This document shows, piece after piece, positions 35,667 to 43,763 of a stretch of DNA of 64,000 bases. Both the position numbers and the translations under genes were made by a program. The stretch spans positions 561,001-625,000 of the forward strand of contig CP021371.1 of the NCBI GenBank assembly GCA_002600635.1, read 5' to 3'. Position 1 is the stretch's first letter. Each line of letters opens with the position of its first letter. Source of the DNA: Rhizobium sp. ACO-34A. Its GTDB lineage: Bacteria; Pseudomonadota; Alphaproteobacteria; Rhizobiales; Rhizobiaceae. A model generated the notes under the pieces. It had not been told where the DNA came from. It did not search any database and was given only the letters and a program-made list of their open reading frames with translations.

Positions 35667-36158
35667 ATGGTTTCAACACGGCTTTCACGCCTTGAGGGTC
35701 ACCGCCGCAAGTTCATGGCGGTGATCGATAATACGCCGGAATGCTCGCGCGCCGTGCACTATGCCGGACGCCGTGCGAAGAATTCCAATGGCGGCCTGGT
35801 GCTGATCTACGTCATTCCGGAAGGCGACTTCCAGCAATGGCTCGGCGTCGAGGAAATCATGCGGGCCGAGGCGCGTGAAGAGGCCGAGGCCATCATGGCG
35901 AAAGCGGCGCAGACCGTGCGCGAGACGATCGGCATCGAGCCCGAGATCGTCATTCGCGAAGGCAGTTCCGCAGCGCAGATCAATTCGCTCATCGAGGAGG
36001 ATCGGGATATCGCCATTCTCGTTCTCGCGGCCGGTTCGACCAAGGAAGGCCCTGGTCCGCTCGTCTCGATGATCGCAGGACGCGGCGCTGCGTTTCCCAT
36101 TCCGGTGACGGTGTTGCCGGATTCACTGACCGACGAGGAAATCGACGCTCTTTGCTAG
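35667..36158 (+). CDS. Universal stress protein (UspA family)
   Basis: A 163-residue single Usp domain with an alpha/beta nucleotide-binding fold: KFMAVIDNTPECSRAVHYAG at the N-terminus and the C-terminal segment AAGSTKEGPGPLVSMIAGRG near residues 120-140. The classical G-2x-G-9x-G(S/T) ATP-binding pattern is only partly kept, so whether it binds ATP is unclear. It lies between trpS and an nfu gene, a conserved rhizobial order. Confidence 0.88.
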   Translation: MVSTRLSRLEGHRRKFMAVIDNTPECSRAVHYAGRRAKNSNGGLVLIYVIPEGDFQQWLGVEEIMRAEAREEAEAIMAKAAQTVRETIGIEPEIVIREGSSAAQINSLIEEDRDIAILVLAAGSTKEGPGPLVSMIAGRGAAFPIPVTVLPDSLTDEEIDALC

Positions 36159-36268
36159 CAGGATGGCAATCGTCAAATCTGACTTGAAGCGGCCTCTCAT
36201 CGGGCCTATCTTCTTTTGAAGAATTCTAATTTTGTTGGCGACGAATGACAGGTCGCCCGGAGGTTCAG

Positions 36269-36832
36269 ATGTTCATCCAGACGGAATCCACGCCGAACCC
36301 GGCAACCCTGAAGTTCCTGCCGGGCAAGGTGGTGATGGAAAGCGGCACCGCCGAATTCCGCGATGCCGCGAGTGCCGCGGTTTCTCCGCTCGCCAGCCGG
36401 CTCTTCGACGTCCCCGGCGTCACAGGCGTTTTCTTCGGCTACGATTTCGTGACCGTTACCAAGGACGGCCCGGAATGGCCGCACCTGAAGCCTGCGATCC
36501 TTGGCACGATCATGGAACACTTCATGAGCGGCGCGAAGGTCATGGGATCCGGTGCCGCCGCCGATGAAGCCGATACCGATGGCGAATTCTTTGAGGCCGG
36601 TGACGAGAACATCGTCGCGACCATCAAGGAACTCCTCGAAACGCGTGTCCGCCCTGCCGTTGCCCAGGATGGCGGCGACATCACCTTCCGCGGTTTCAAG
36701 GACGGCAAGGTCTATCTCAACATGAAGGGCGCCTGCTCCGGCTGCCCGTCCTCGACCGCCACGCTGAAGCATGGCGTGCAGAACCTGCTCAGGCATTTCG
36801 TGCCGGAAGTGCAGGAAGTCGAGGCGGTCTGA
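36269..36832 (+). CDS. NifU-family Fe-S scaffold/carrier protein (Nfu type)
   Basis: Nfu proteins pass 4Fe-4S clusters to target enzymes. The 187-residue product has an N-terminal Nfu_N domain (MFIQTESTPNPATLKFLPGK) and a C-terminal NifU domain with the cluster-binding pair in MKGACSGCPSSTATLKHGVQ. GGAGG lies 9 bases before the ATG at 36269. MiaB, an Fe-S enzyme, is encoded 3 kb downstream in the same direction. tsaB follows after 22 bases. Confidence 0.93.
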   Translation: MFIQTESTPNPATLKFLPGKVVMESGTAEFRDAASAAVSPLASRLFDVPGVTGVFFGYDFVTVTKDGPEWPHLKPAILGTIMEHFMSGAKVMGSGAAADEADTDGEFFEAGDENIVATIKELLETRVRPAVAQDGGDITFRGFKDGKVYLNMKGACSGCPSSTATLKHGVQNLLRHFVPEVQEVEAV

Positions 36833-36854
36833 TACGGACCGGCAGGGGGAGGGG

Positions 36855-37505
36855 ATGATCGTTCTGGCGATCGATACAGCGGGCGTGGATTGCTCCGCCG
36901 CGATCTATGACAGCAGCAAGGACAAGCTCCTGGGCGCCGCGACCGAAACCCTCGGTCGTGGTCATGCGGAGCATTTGATGCGTATGATCGACGAGGCGCT
37001 GGCCCAATCCTCGCTCTCCCTTGACGACGTCGAGCGTATCGCGGTCACGATCGGCCCGGGCTCGTTCACCGGTATCCGTGTGGGTGTCGCGACCGCGCGC
37101 GGTCTTGCGCTGGCGCTTGGTGTCGAAGCTGTCGGCGTTTCGACGCTTTCGGTATTGGCGAATGCGGTGGGGGTGACTGACACGCCTGTGCTCGCCGCCA
37201 TGGATGCCAAGCGCGAGGAAATCTACCTTCAGCCGTTTTCGGCCACGGGCACCCCGCTCGGCGAACCGCGCATCGAAAACCTCTCCGGCTTTGCTGCTCT
37301 CGCTGAGGACGAAGCCTATCGTGTCGTGGGTTCGGCGGAAGCCCTGCTTGCCGATCCTCGGGCCGTCACGCCGCCGGATCATTTCCCGATCGGGATCGTG
37401 GCTCGCCTCGGCGCGGAGGCCGAAACGACGAGCCCGCCGAAACCGCTCTATCTGCGTGGCCCCGATGCCAAGCCGCAGGCAGGGTTTGCGGTTGCCAGAA
37501 CATGA
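36855..37505 (+). CDS. tsaB: tRNA threonylcarbamoyladenosine biosynthesis protein TsaB
   Basis: TsaB is the partner of TsaD in making t6A37 on tRNAs that read ANN codons. The 216-residue protein has the ASKHA-type nucleotide fold: MIVLAIDTAGVDCSAAIYD and ERIAVTIGPGSFTGIRVGVA, the family hallmark, near residue 70. It lacks the metal-binding His pair of TsaD, as expected. GAGGGG precedes the ATG directly. rimI follows after 19 bases, the usual pairing. Confidence 0.95.
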   Translation: MIVLAIDTAGVDCSAAIYDSSKDKLLGAATETLGRGHAEHLMRMIDEALAQSSLSLDDVERIAVTIGPGSFTGIRVGVATARGLALALGVEAVGVSTLSVLANAVGVTDTPVLAAMDAKREEIYLQPFSATGTPLGEPRIENLSGFAALAEDEAYRVVGSAEALLADPRAVTPPDHFPIGIVARLGAEAETTSPPKPLYLRGPDAKPQAGFAVART

Positions 37506-37524
37506 AATACCAAGGCATCAGATA

Positions 37525-38022
37525 ATGCGCGATACCTACTTTTCCCGTCAGCCCGAGTTCGAAATCGTCCCGATGACCGCGGAGCATTGCGCCGAGGTGG
37601 CCGAACTCCATACGCTGCGCTTTGCACGGCCGTGGAATGACGGGGAATTCCTGAGCCTGCTTCTGCAGCCGAACTCCTTCGGCTTCGTCATGCGACAGAC
37701 CAATACGCTGATCTTCAAGGCGCCGCTTGCTGGTTTCGTGCTGGCCCGCGAGGTTGCCGGCGAAGCCGAAATCCTGACGATCGCCGTGAGTGAAAAATGT
37801 GCCCGCTTCGGTCTCGGATGGAGGCTGATGCAGGCGGCGATGCGGGAGGCGAGAAGCCGGGGCGGGGAAACCATGTTCCTGGAAGTCGATGACGGCAATG
37901 TGCCGGCCCTTGGCCTTTACCGGAAGCTCGGCTTCGAGAAGGCGGGAGAACGCCCGGCATATTATGCGGATGAAAAGGGGCGGCGGTCGTCGGCGCTTGT
38001 CATGCGGCGCGATCTTCGCTAG
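37525..38022 (+). CDS. rimI: Ribosomal protein S18 alanine N-acetyltransferase
   Basis: A 165-residue GNAT acetyltransferase. The acetyl-CoA loop is in the segment EKCARFGLGWRLMQAAMREA, and FLEVDDGNVPALGLYRKLGF is the RimI-type C-terminal motif, with RPAYYADEKG next to it. RimI acetylates the N-terminus of S18. Its place after tsaB is conserved. The loop reads CARFGLG rather than the usual R/Q-x-x-G-x-G/A, a minor departure. mur lies 146 bases downstream. Confidence 0.92.
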   Translation: MRDTYFSRQPEFEIVPMTAEHCAEVAELHTLRFARPWNDGEFLSLLLQPNSFGFVMRQTNTLIFKAPLAGFVLAREVAGEAEILTIAVSEKCARFGLGWRLMQAAMREARSRGGETMFLEVDDGNVPALGLYRKLGFEKAGERPAYYADEKGRRSSALVMRRDLR

Positions 38023-38168
38023 TTCGGTTTCACTGTCCGAAGCGCACCGCGCAAATCTGCGCATCGCTTTTATGACGACGACACCGTAAGAACAAGAATC
38101 TGAAGCGTGGGAGCTGATCCGAAAAGATCGCGACACGCGTCAGCCTTATCTGAAGAGATGCCGGGGCC

Positions 38169-38597
38169 ATGACCGATACTCCGAAATCGTTGGAAGCGTT
38201 GTGCGCCGAGCGGGGCATGCGCATGACCGAGCAGCGCCGCGTCATTGCGCGCATTCTGGAAGAATCGGAAGATCATCCCGATGTCGAGGAACTTTACCGG
38301 CGTTCGGTGAAGATCGACAGCCGCATTTCCATCTCGACGGTTTACCGCACGGTGAAGCTCTTCGAAGATGCCGGCATCATCGAGCGTCACGATTTTCGCG
38401 ATGGCCGCTCGCGCTATGAAACGGTTCCCGAGGAGCATCACGATCACCTGATCGACCTCAAGAACGGTGATGTCATCGAGTTTCATTCGCCTGAAATCGA
38501 GGCCCTGCAGGAACGTATCGCCCGCGAACACGGCTTCAAGCTCGTCGGTCATCGTCTGGAACTCTATGGTGTTCCGATTGGCAAGGATGAAGGCTGA
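38169..38597 (+). CDS. mur: Fur-family regulator, Mur type (manganese)
   Basis: A 142-residue Fur-family repressor: the winged helix covers residues 15-85 (RMTEQRRVIARILEE; ISISTVYRTVKLFEDAGIIE), then the metal site HDFRDGRSRYE and EEHHDHLIDLKNGDVIEF. The Cys-x2-Cys structural zinc motifs of classical Fur are missing; the only Cys is near residue 12. In rhizobia this protein is Mur, which represses manganese uptake (sitABCD), while iron control is done by RirA and Irr. The Mur call rests on lineage, the missing cysteines and the olsA neighbour. Confidence 0.88.
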   Translation: MTDTPKSLEALCAERGMRMTEQRRVIARILEESEDHPDVEELYRRSVKIDSRISISTVYRTVKLFEDAGIIERHDFRDGRSRYETVPEEHHDHLIDLKNGDVIEFHSPEIEALQERIAREHGFKLVGHRLELYGVPIGKDEG

Positions 38598-38600
38598 GCG

Positions 38601-38630
38601 ATGACCTCTCTTCCGGAGGCTGCGGCTTGA
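38601..38630 (+). other. Nine-codon mini-ORF overlapping the olsA start
   Basis: ATG at 38601, three bases after the mur stop, opens MTSLPEAAA; its TGA (38628-38630) overlaps the TTG of olsA as TTGA. The mini-ORF also contains the GGAGG ribosome site of olsA. It could couple olsA translation to mur, or be incidental. Confidence 0.35.
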
Positions 38631-39430
38631 TCAACTGGCTGCGCATTGTCGTCAACATGACCATTCTGGCGATCGTGACGATCGTCCTTGCGCCCATTCA
38701 GGTTCTTGCTCTTTTCTTCGACTGGAAGCTGCGTCGGCGTCTGCCGAGGCTTTGGCATCGCGTCGCCTGTCGCATGCTGGGCATCCGCGTCCATGTTCAC
38801 GGTGCGATCGATCGCCGCCGTCCCCTGATGCTCGCCGCCAACCACGCGTCGTGGAAGGACATTCTGGTTCTGGGGTCGCTCGCCGATGTTGTCTTCATTG
38901 CCAAGACGGAGGTGGCTTCCTGGCCGGTCTTCGGTCTTCTGGCAAAGCTACAGAAGAGCATTTTCGTGGTCCGCGAGGAGCGGCGCCGCACCGGCGATCA
39001 GGTAAACGAGATCGCCTCCCGCATGGCGGATGGCGAGATCGTCGTGCTCTTCCCGGAGGGCACAACATCCGACGGGAATCGCGTGCTGGAGGTCAAGACC
39101 TCGCTTTTCGGCGCGGCATCCGTTGCCCTGCCGCTCGCTCCGCGAGGGGTCGTGCATGTCCAGCCGGTGGCGATCGCCTATACCCGTGTGCAGGGCCTGC
39201 CGATGGGCCGCTATCATCGCCCGATTGCCGGCTGGCCGGGCGACATTACCCTCCTGCCGCATCTCATCGGCATATTGAAAGCCGGTGCCCTCGATGTGGA
39301 TGTCAGCTTCGGCGAGACCTATGATTACGCGGATGGCAGCAATCGCAAGCATCTGGCGGCCTTCGTGGAAAGCCGCATGCGCAGGATGCTTCTCGGCCAC
39401 CTGCGCGGTCGTCCCGTACGGGACCTGTGA
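38627..39430 (+). CDS. olsA: Lyso-ornithine lipid O-acyltransferase OlsA (PlsC family)
   Basis: OlsA adds the second fatty acid to lyso-ornithine lipid, completing ornithine lipid; some homologues also acylate lysophosphatidate. The 267-residue protein has an N-terminal membrane helix (IVVNMTILAIVTIVLAPIQV), the catalytic H-x4-D motif NHASWKD (near residue 72) and VVLFPEGTTSDG (near 140). The start is TTG with GGAGG 7 bases upstream. The mur-olsA-miaB order and rhizobial context support OlsA over general PlsC. olsB lies at 21415. Confidence 0.87.
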   Translation: MINWLRIVVNMTILAIVTIVLAPIQVLALFFDWKLRRRLPRLWHRVACRMLGIRVHVHGAIDRRRPLMLAANHASWKDILVLGSLADVVFIAKTEVASWPVFGLLAKLQKSIFVVREERRRTGDQVNEIASRMADGEIVVLFPEGTTSDGNRVLEVKTSLFGAASVALPLAPRGVVHVQPVAIAYTRVQGLPMGRYHRPIAGWPGDITLLPHLIGILKAGALDVDVSFGETYDYADGSNRKHLAAFVESRMRRMLLGHLRGRPVRDL

Positions 39431-39473
39431 TTTTTCGGTTTAACCGGCGCGCAAAAACCACTAAATAGCCCGC

Positions 39474-40880
39474 ATGACCCAGGACATCGCCATTTCTTCA
39501 GCATCCGAGCTGCCGGCCGCCGGAGCAACCACAGCATCGCGCAAGGTCTTCATCAAGACCTACGGCTGTCAGATGAACGTCTACGACTCCGGCCGCATGA
39601 CCGATGCGCTGGCAGCCGAAGGCTATGTCGCGACCGAGGAAATGGAAGAGGCAGACCTCGTCCTGCTCAACACCTGTCATATCAGGGAAAAGGCGGCCGA
39701 GAAGGTCTATTCCGCGCTTGGCCGCCTGCGTGAGACCAAGAAGGCGCGTGCTGCCGAAGGTCGCGAGTTCATGATCGGCGTTGCCGGTTGCGTTGCTCAG
39801 GCCGAAGGCGAGGAAATCTCTCGCCGTGAACCGGCCGTCGACGTGGTGATCGGGCCGCAGACCTATCATCGCCTGCCGCAGGCCCTGAAACGCGCCCGCA
39901 CCGGCGAGCGCGTGGTCGATACCGAATATGCGCTGGAAGACAAGTTCGAGCACCTTCCCGATCCGAAGAAGGCAAAGACCGGCCCGCGCAACGTCACCGC
40001 GTTCCTGACCGTGCAGGAAGGCTGCGACAAGTTCTGCACCTTCTGTGTCGTTCCCTATACGCGCGGCTCGGAGGTTTCCCGGCCGCTTGCGCAGATCGTT
40101 GGGGAAGCGGAAAAGCTCGTTGCCACGGGCGTGCGCGAGCTCACCCTGCTGGGCCAGAACGTCAATGCCTGGCATGGCGTCGATGCCGCGGGACAGGAGC
40201 TCGGCCTCGGCGATCTTCTTTATCGGCTGGCGGAAATTCCCGGCCTTGCCCGCCTGCGCTACACCACCAGCCATCCCCGCGACATGGACGACCGGCTGAT
40301 CGAGGCGCACCGCGATCTGAGGATGCTGATGCCCTATCTGCATCTGCCGGTGCAATCCGGCTCCGACCGTATCCTGAAAGCGATGAACCGCCGCCACAAG
40401 GCTGCCGAGTACATCGCCCTCATTGAGCGCATCCGTGCCGCCCGCCCCGACATCGCGCTATCAGGCGACTTCATCGTCGGCTTCCCCGGCGAAACGGACG
40501 AGGACTTCGAGGCGACCCTCGAACTGGTCCGCAAGGTAGGTTATGCACAGGCTTATTCGTTCAAATATTCGACCCGCCCGGGCACGCCCGGAGCCGATCT
40601 GCCGGACCAGGTTCCGGAGGACGTAAAGACCGAAAGGCTTGCGCGGCTGCAGGATTTGCTGCTTCGGCAGCAACATGAATTTGCCCGCTCCTTGATCGGC
40701 GAGACAATCGACCTACTTCTGGAGAAGCCGGGACGGTTGCCGGGACAGCTGATCGGACGCTCTCCATGGCTGCAGTCTGTGAATGTTGATGCAAAGTCAT
40801 CGCAAATCGGTGACATTATAAATGTACGAATCACCGCAGCCGGCCCAAACAGCTTGTTTGCCGAGGTGGCAGAGAGTTAG
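39474..40880 (+). CDS. miaB: tRNA-2-methylthio-N6-dimethylallyladenosine synthase MiaB
   Basis: MiaB adds the 2-methylthio group at A37 of tRNAs reading UNN codons. The 468-residue protein has the N-terminal MTTase domain with three cluster cysteines ([23 protein letters not shown]), the radical-SAM motif (CDKFCTFC, near residue 180) and a C-terminal TRAM domain. It is an Fe-S enzyme and may draw clusters from the Nfu protein encoded nearby. phoH begins 40 bases downstream. Confidence 0.96.
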   Translation: MTQDIAISSASELPAAGATTASRKVFIKTYGCQMNVYDSGRMTDALAAEGYVATEEMEEADLVLLNTCHIREKAAEKVYSALGRLRETKKARAAEGREFMIGVAGCVAQAEGEEISRREPAVDVVIGPQTYHRLPQALKRARTGERVVDTEYALEDKFEHLPDPKKAKTGPRNVTAFLTVQEGCDKFCTFCVVPYTRGSEVSRPLAQIVGEAEKLVATGVRELTLLGQNVNAWHGVDAAGQELGLGDLLYRLAEIPGLARLRYTTSHPRDMDDRLIEAHRDLRMLMPYLHLPVQSGSDRILKAMNRRHKAAEYIALIERIRAARPDIALSGDFIVGFPGETDEDFEATLELVRKVGYAQAYSFKYSTRPGTPGADLPDQVPEDVKTERLARLQDLLLRQQHEFARSLIGETIDLLLEKPGRLPGQLIGRSPWLQSVNVDAKSSQIGDIINVRITAAGPNSLFAEVAES

Positions 40881-40920
40881 AGTGAGGGCCTGATACCTGA
40901 TCGAGCAGGAGCCTTATCGC

Positions 40921-41976
40921 TTGAACGCACAAGAAGTGATTTCTTCACCTTCGCGCAACACCCGAACCGCTGCGACCGACGCCAATCACTTCATCTTGAC
41001 GTTCGAGAACAATCGCTTCGCCAGCGAACTGTTCGGTCAATTCGATCAGCACCTGAAATTGCTGGAGCAGCGTCTTCATATCGACGCGCGGGCCCGCGGA
41101 AACTCCGTATCCATCTCAGGTGATCTGGTCGCCACCAATCAGGCGCGCAGGGCTCTCGATTTCCTCTATGCCCGGCTTCAGAGCGGCGGCACGGTGGAAA
41201 TTTCCGATGTGGAAGGGGCTATCCGCATGGCGGTTGCCGCCGATGATCAGCTGTCTCTGCCGACGATGGAGCGCAAGGCCAAGCTGACCATGGCGCAGAT
41301 CTCCACGCGCAAGAAGACGATCGCTGCTCGTACGCCGACACAGGACGCCTATATGCGGGCGCTGGAACGCTCCGAACTGGTCTTCGGCGTTGGTCCGGCC
41401 GGTACCGGCAAGACCTATCTCGCCGTGGCGCACGCCGCCCAGTTGCTGGAGCGCGGTCTGGTCGATCGCATTGTGCTGTCCCGCCCGGCTGTTGAAGCCG
41501 GTGAACGTCTTGGCTTCCTGCCCGGCGACATGAAGGAAAAGGTCGATCCGTATCTGCGGCCGCTCTATGACGCCCTCTACGACATGATCCCGGGCGACAA
41601 GGTGGAGCGGGCAATCACCGCCGGCGTCATCGAAATCGCGCCGCTGGCCTTCATGCGTGGCCGTACGCTTTCCAACGCTGCCGTCATCCTCGACGAGGCC
41701 CAGAACACCACGTCGATGCAGATGAAGATGTTCCTGACCCGTCTCGGCGAAAATGCCCGGATGATCGTGACGGGCGACCCGAGCCAGGTGGACTTGCCGC
41801 GTGGCGTGACTTCCGGTCTGGTCGAGGCTCTGCAGATCCTCAAGGGGGTCGAGGGTGTTTCGGTCGTGCGCTTCAAGGATGTCGATGTCGTGCGCCATCC
41901 TCTGGTCGGACGTATTGTAAAGGCTTATGATGCCCAGTATGCGGTGCACGAGGAAAGCGAAAAGATCGACCGTTGA
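40921..41976 (+). CDS. phoH: PhoH-like ATPase
   Basis: A 351-residue cytoplasmic ATPase. The N-terminal portion (about 110 residues, with ENNRFASELFGQFDQHLKLL and a KH-like element) precedes the ATPase core with Walker A (GPAGTGKTYLAVAH near residue 157) and Walker B (AVILDEAQNTTSMQMKMF near 257). PhoH proteins are linked to RNA processing, and in this cluster it accompanies the rRNA endonuclease ybeY, as in most bacteria. The start is TTG with AGGAG about 10 bases upstream; it may instead lie slightly further in. Confidence 0.94.
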   Translation: MNAQEVISSPSRNTRTAATDANHFILTFENNRFASELFGQFDQHLKLLEQRLHIDARARGNSVSISGDLVATNQARRALDFLYARLQSGGTVEISDVEGAIRMAVAADDQLSLPTMERKAKLTMAQISTRKKTIAARTPTQDAYMRALERSELVFGVGPAGTGKTYLAVAHAAQLLERGLVDRIVLSRPAVEAGERLGFLPGDMKEKVDPYLRPLYDALYDMIPGDKVERAITAGVIEIAPLAFMRGRTLSNAAVILDEAQNTTSMQMKMFLTRLGENARMIVTGDPSQVDLPRGVTSGLVEALQILKGVEGVSVVRFKDVDVVRHPLVGRIVKAYDAQYAVHEESEKIDR

Positions 41977-41993
41977 GGTCGAAACGGCACCCT

Positions 41994-42500
41994 ATGCAGT
42001 TACTGGACATACAGATCTCGATTGAAACGGAAGGCTGGCCAACGGAAGAGGTGCTGGAGGTCATGGCCTCCCGTGTGCTCGGCATGGCGGCGGATTTCCT
42101 GCGCGACGAGGAAAAGCAGCCCTTCCCCGGCATGCCGGTGGAGGTCTCGCTGGTCTTCTGCGACGACGATACCATTCAGGATATCAACGCAGAATGGCGC
42201 AACCAGGACAAGCCGACCAACGTGCTGTCCTTTCCGGCGTTCCCCCTCGTGCCGGGCGGTAAGCCCGGCCCGATGCTGGGCGATATCATCATCGCGCGCG
42301 AAACCGTGGCGCGCGAAGCGGCCGATCTCGGCAAGAGCTTCGAGGAGCACCTGACGCATCTTATGGTGCATGGTTTCCTGCATCTCTTCGGTTATGATCA
42401 CATGGAAGTGCAGGAGGCGGAAAGAATGGAGTCGCTTGAGACTCGCATTTTGGCGTCACTTGGCTTATCTGATCCCTATGCGGGGCAGGACCCGCTTTGA
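41994..42500 (+). CDS. ybeY: Endoribonuclease YbeY
   Basis: YbeY is a zinc-dependent RNase needed for 16S rRNA 3' maturation and ribosome quality control; in Sinorhizobium it also affects sRNA regulation. The 168-residue protein carries the metal motif HGFLHLFGYDH (near residues 124-134) and the conserved WRNQDKPTNVLSFPAFP segment near residue 65. I use the ATG at 41994; an in-frame TTG at 41973 overlaps the phoH stop. corC follows after 12 bases. Confidence 0.95.
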   Translation: MQLLDIQISIETEGWPTEEVLEVMASRVLGMAADFLRDEEKQPFPGMPVEVSLVFCDDDTIQDINAEWRNQDKPTNVLSFPAFPLVPGGKPGPMLGDIIIARETVAREAADLGKSFEEHLTHLMVHGFLHLFGYDHMEVQEAERMESLETRILASLGLSDPYAGQDPL

Positions 42501-42512
42501 TAGTCAGGACCA

Positions 42513-43673
42513 ATGAACGATTTTTCGACGAAAGTGGCCGCAGAGGCCGATGAAGGGTCGGAGGGTTCCTCTTCGGACGAAGGCAGTAGTCCTTCGCGGC
42601 CGGAGACGCCCGGCCGACAACGTAACTCGATCTGGGCACGTGCCGTCCGCATCCTGAAGCCGAGCCAGGCATCCAGCCTGCGAGAGGATCTGACGGATGC
42701 GTTGAAGGAAGACGCCTCCTCCAGCGATGCGTTTACTCCCGATGAACGAGCGATGTTGAACAACATCCTCCGCTTCCGCGAAGTTCGCGTCGAGGATGTC
42801 ATGGTGCCGCGCGCCGATATCGAGGCCGTGGACCATAATGTCAGCATCGGCGAGCTGATGACCATCTTCGAGGTTTCCGGCCGCTCGCGCATGCCGGTCT
42901 ACAGCGAGACGCTCGATGACCCGCGCGGCATGGTGCATATCCGCGATCTTCTCTCCTATGTGACGAAACAGGCTCGCAACAAGCGACGCAACGGATCGGC
43001 ACAGACTGCTGCCGACGCGGCGGTGAAGGCTGAAAAGTCGGCGCGTGGCGCGAAGGCCGATTTCGATCTTGGCCGCGTGGATCTTTCCAAGACCGTAGCC
43101 GAGGCCGGGATCGTGCGTTCGATCCTTTTCGTTCCGCCCTCGATGCTGGCCTCCGATCTCCTGAGCCGCATGCAGGCGGCCCGTACCCAGATCGCGCTGG
43201 TCATCGATGAATATGGCGGTACCGATGGCCTCGTTTCCCATGAGGACATCGTCGAGATGGTCGTCGGCGACATCGACGACGAGCATGACAACGACGAAGC
43301 CATGTTCACGCGAACCTCTGACGACGTGTTCGTTGCCGATGCGCGTGTGGAACTGGAGGAAATCGCCGAGGCTATCGGCAACGACTTCGATGTCCGCGAC
43401 CAGATCGATGAGGTCGATACGCTCGGCGGGCTGCTCTTCTCCGCTCTCGGTCGGATTCCGGTCCGTGGCGAGGTCGTGCAGGCCCTGCCGGGCTTCGAAT
43501 TCCTGATCCTCGATGCCGACCCACGCCGCATCAAGCGGATACGGATCACCCGCAAGCGCCCGCAGGCACGGCGACGCGTCAAGGTCGATACGGATGGGGT
43601 GGCGACGGTGAAGGCGAACGGCTCTCTGCCGGCCACGGAAGCGTCGGCGACCGACAACAGCGTCGCATCCTGA
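42513..43673 (+). CDS. corC: CBS-domain protein, CorC/hemolysin C family
   Basis: A 386-residue protein with a charged, Ser/Glu-rich N-terminus, two CBS domains (VMVPRADIEAVDHNVSIGEL; LFVPPSMLASDLLSRMQAA, with an insert of about 40 charged residues between them) and a C-terminal CorC_HlyC domain (DTLGGLLFSALGRIPVRGEV). There is no DUF21 membrane domain. The family has been tied to Mg/Co efflux; CorC usually lies between ybeY and lnt, as here. The long insert between the CBS domains is common in rhizobia. Confidence 0.92.
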   Translation: MNDFSTKVAAEADEGSEGSSSDEGSSPSRPETPGRQRNSIWARAVRILKPSQASSLREDLTDALKEDASSSDAFTPDERAMLNNILRFREVRVEDVMVPRADIEAVDHNVSIGELMTIFEVSGRSRMPVYSETLDDPRGMVHIRDLLSYVTKQARNKRRNGSAQTAADAAVKAEKSARGAKADFDLGRVDLSKTVAEAGIVRSILFVPPSMLASDLLSRMQAARTQIALVIDEYGGTDGLVSHEDIVEMVVGDIDDEHDNDEAMFTRTSDDVFVADARVELEEIAEAIGNDFDVRDQIDEVDTLGGLLFSALGRIPVRGEVVQALPGFEFLILDADPRRIKRIRITRKRPQARRRVKVDTDGVATVKANGSLPATEASATDNSVAS

Positions 43674-43763
43674 GCCTTCTGCCGTCAATCCGCGGGACAA
43701 GTCTTCCGAATTTTGGAAGACTGCCCCCGTCGTGATTCGCGCGGCGTAAGGCAAGGAGAACCC

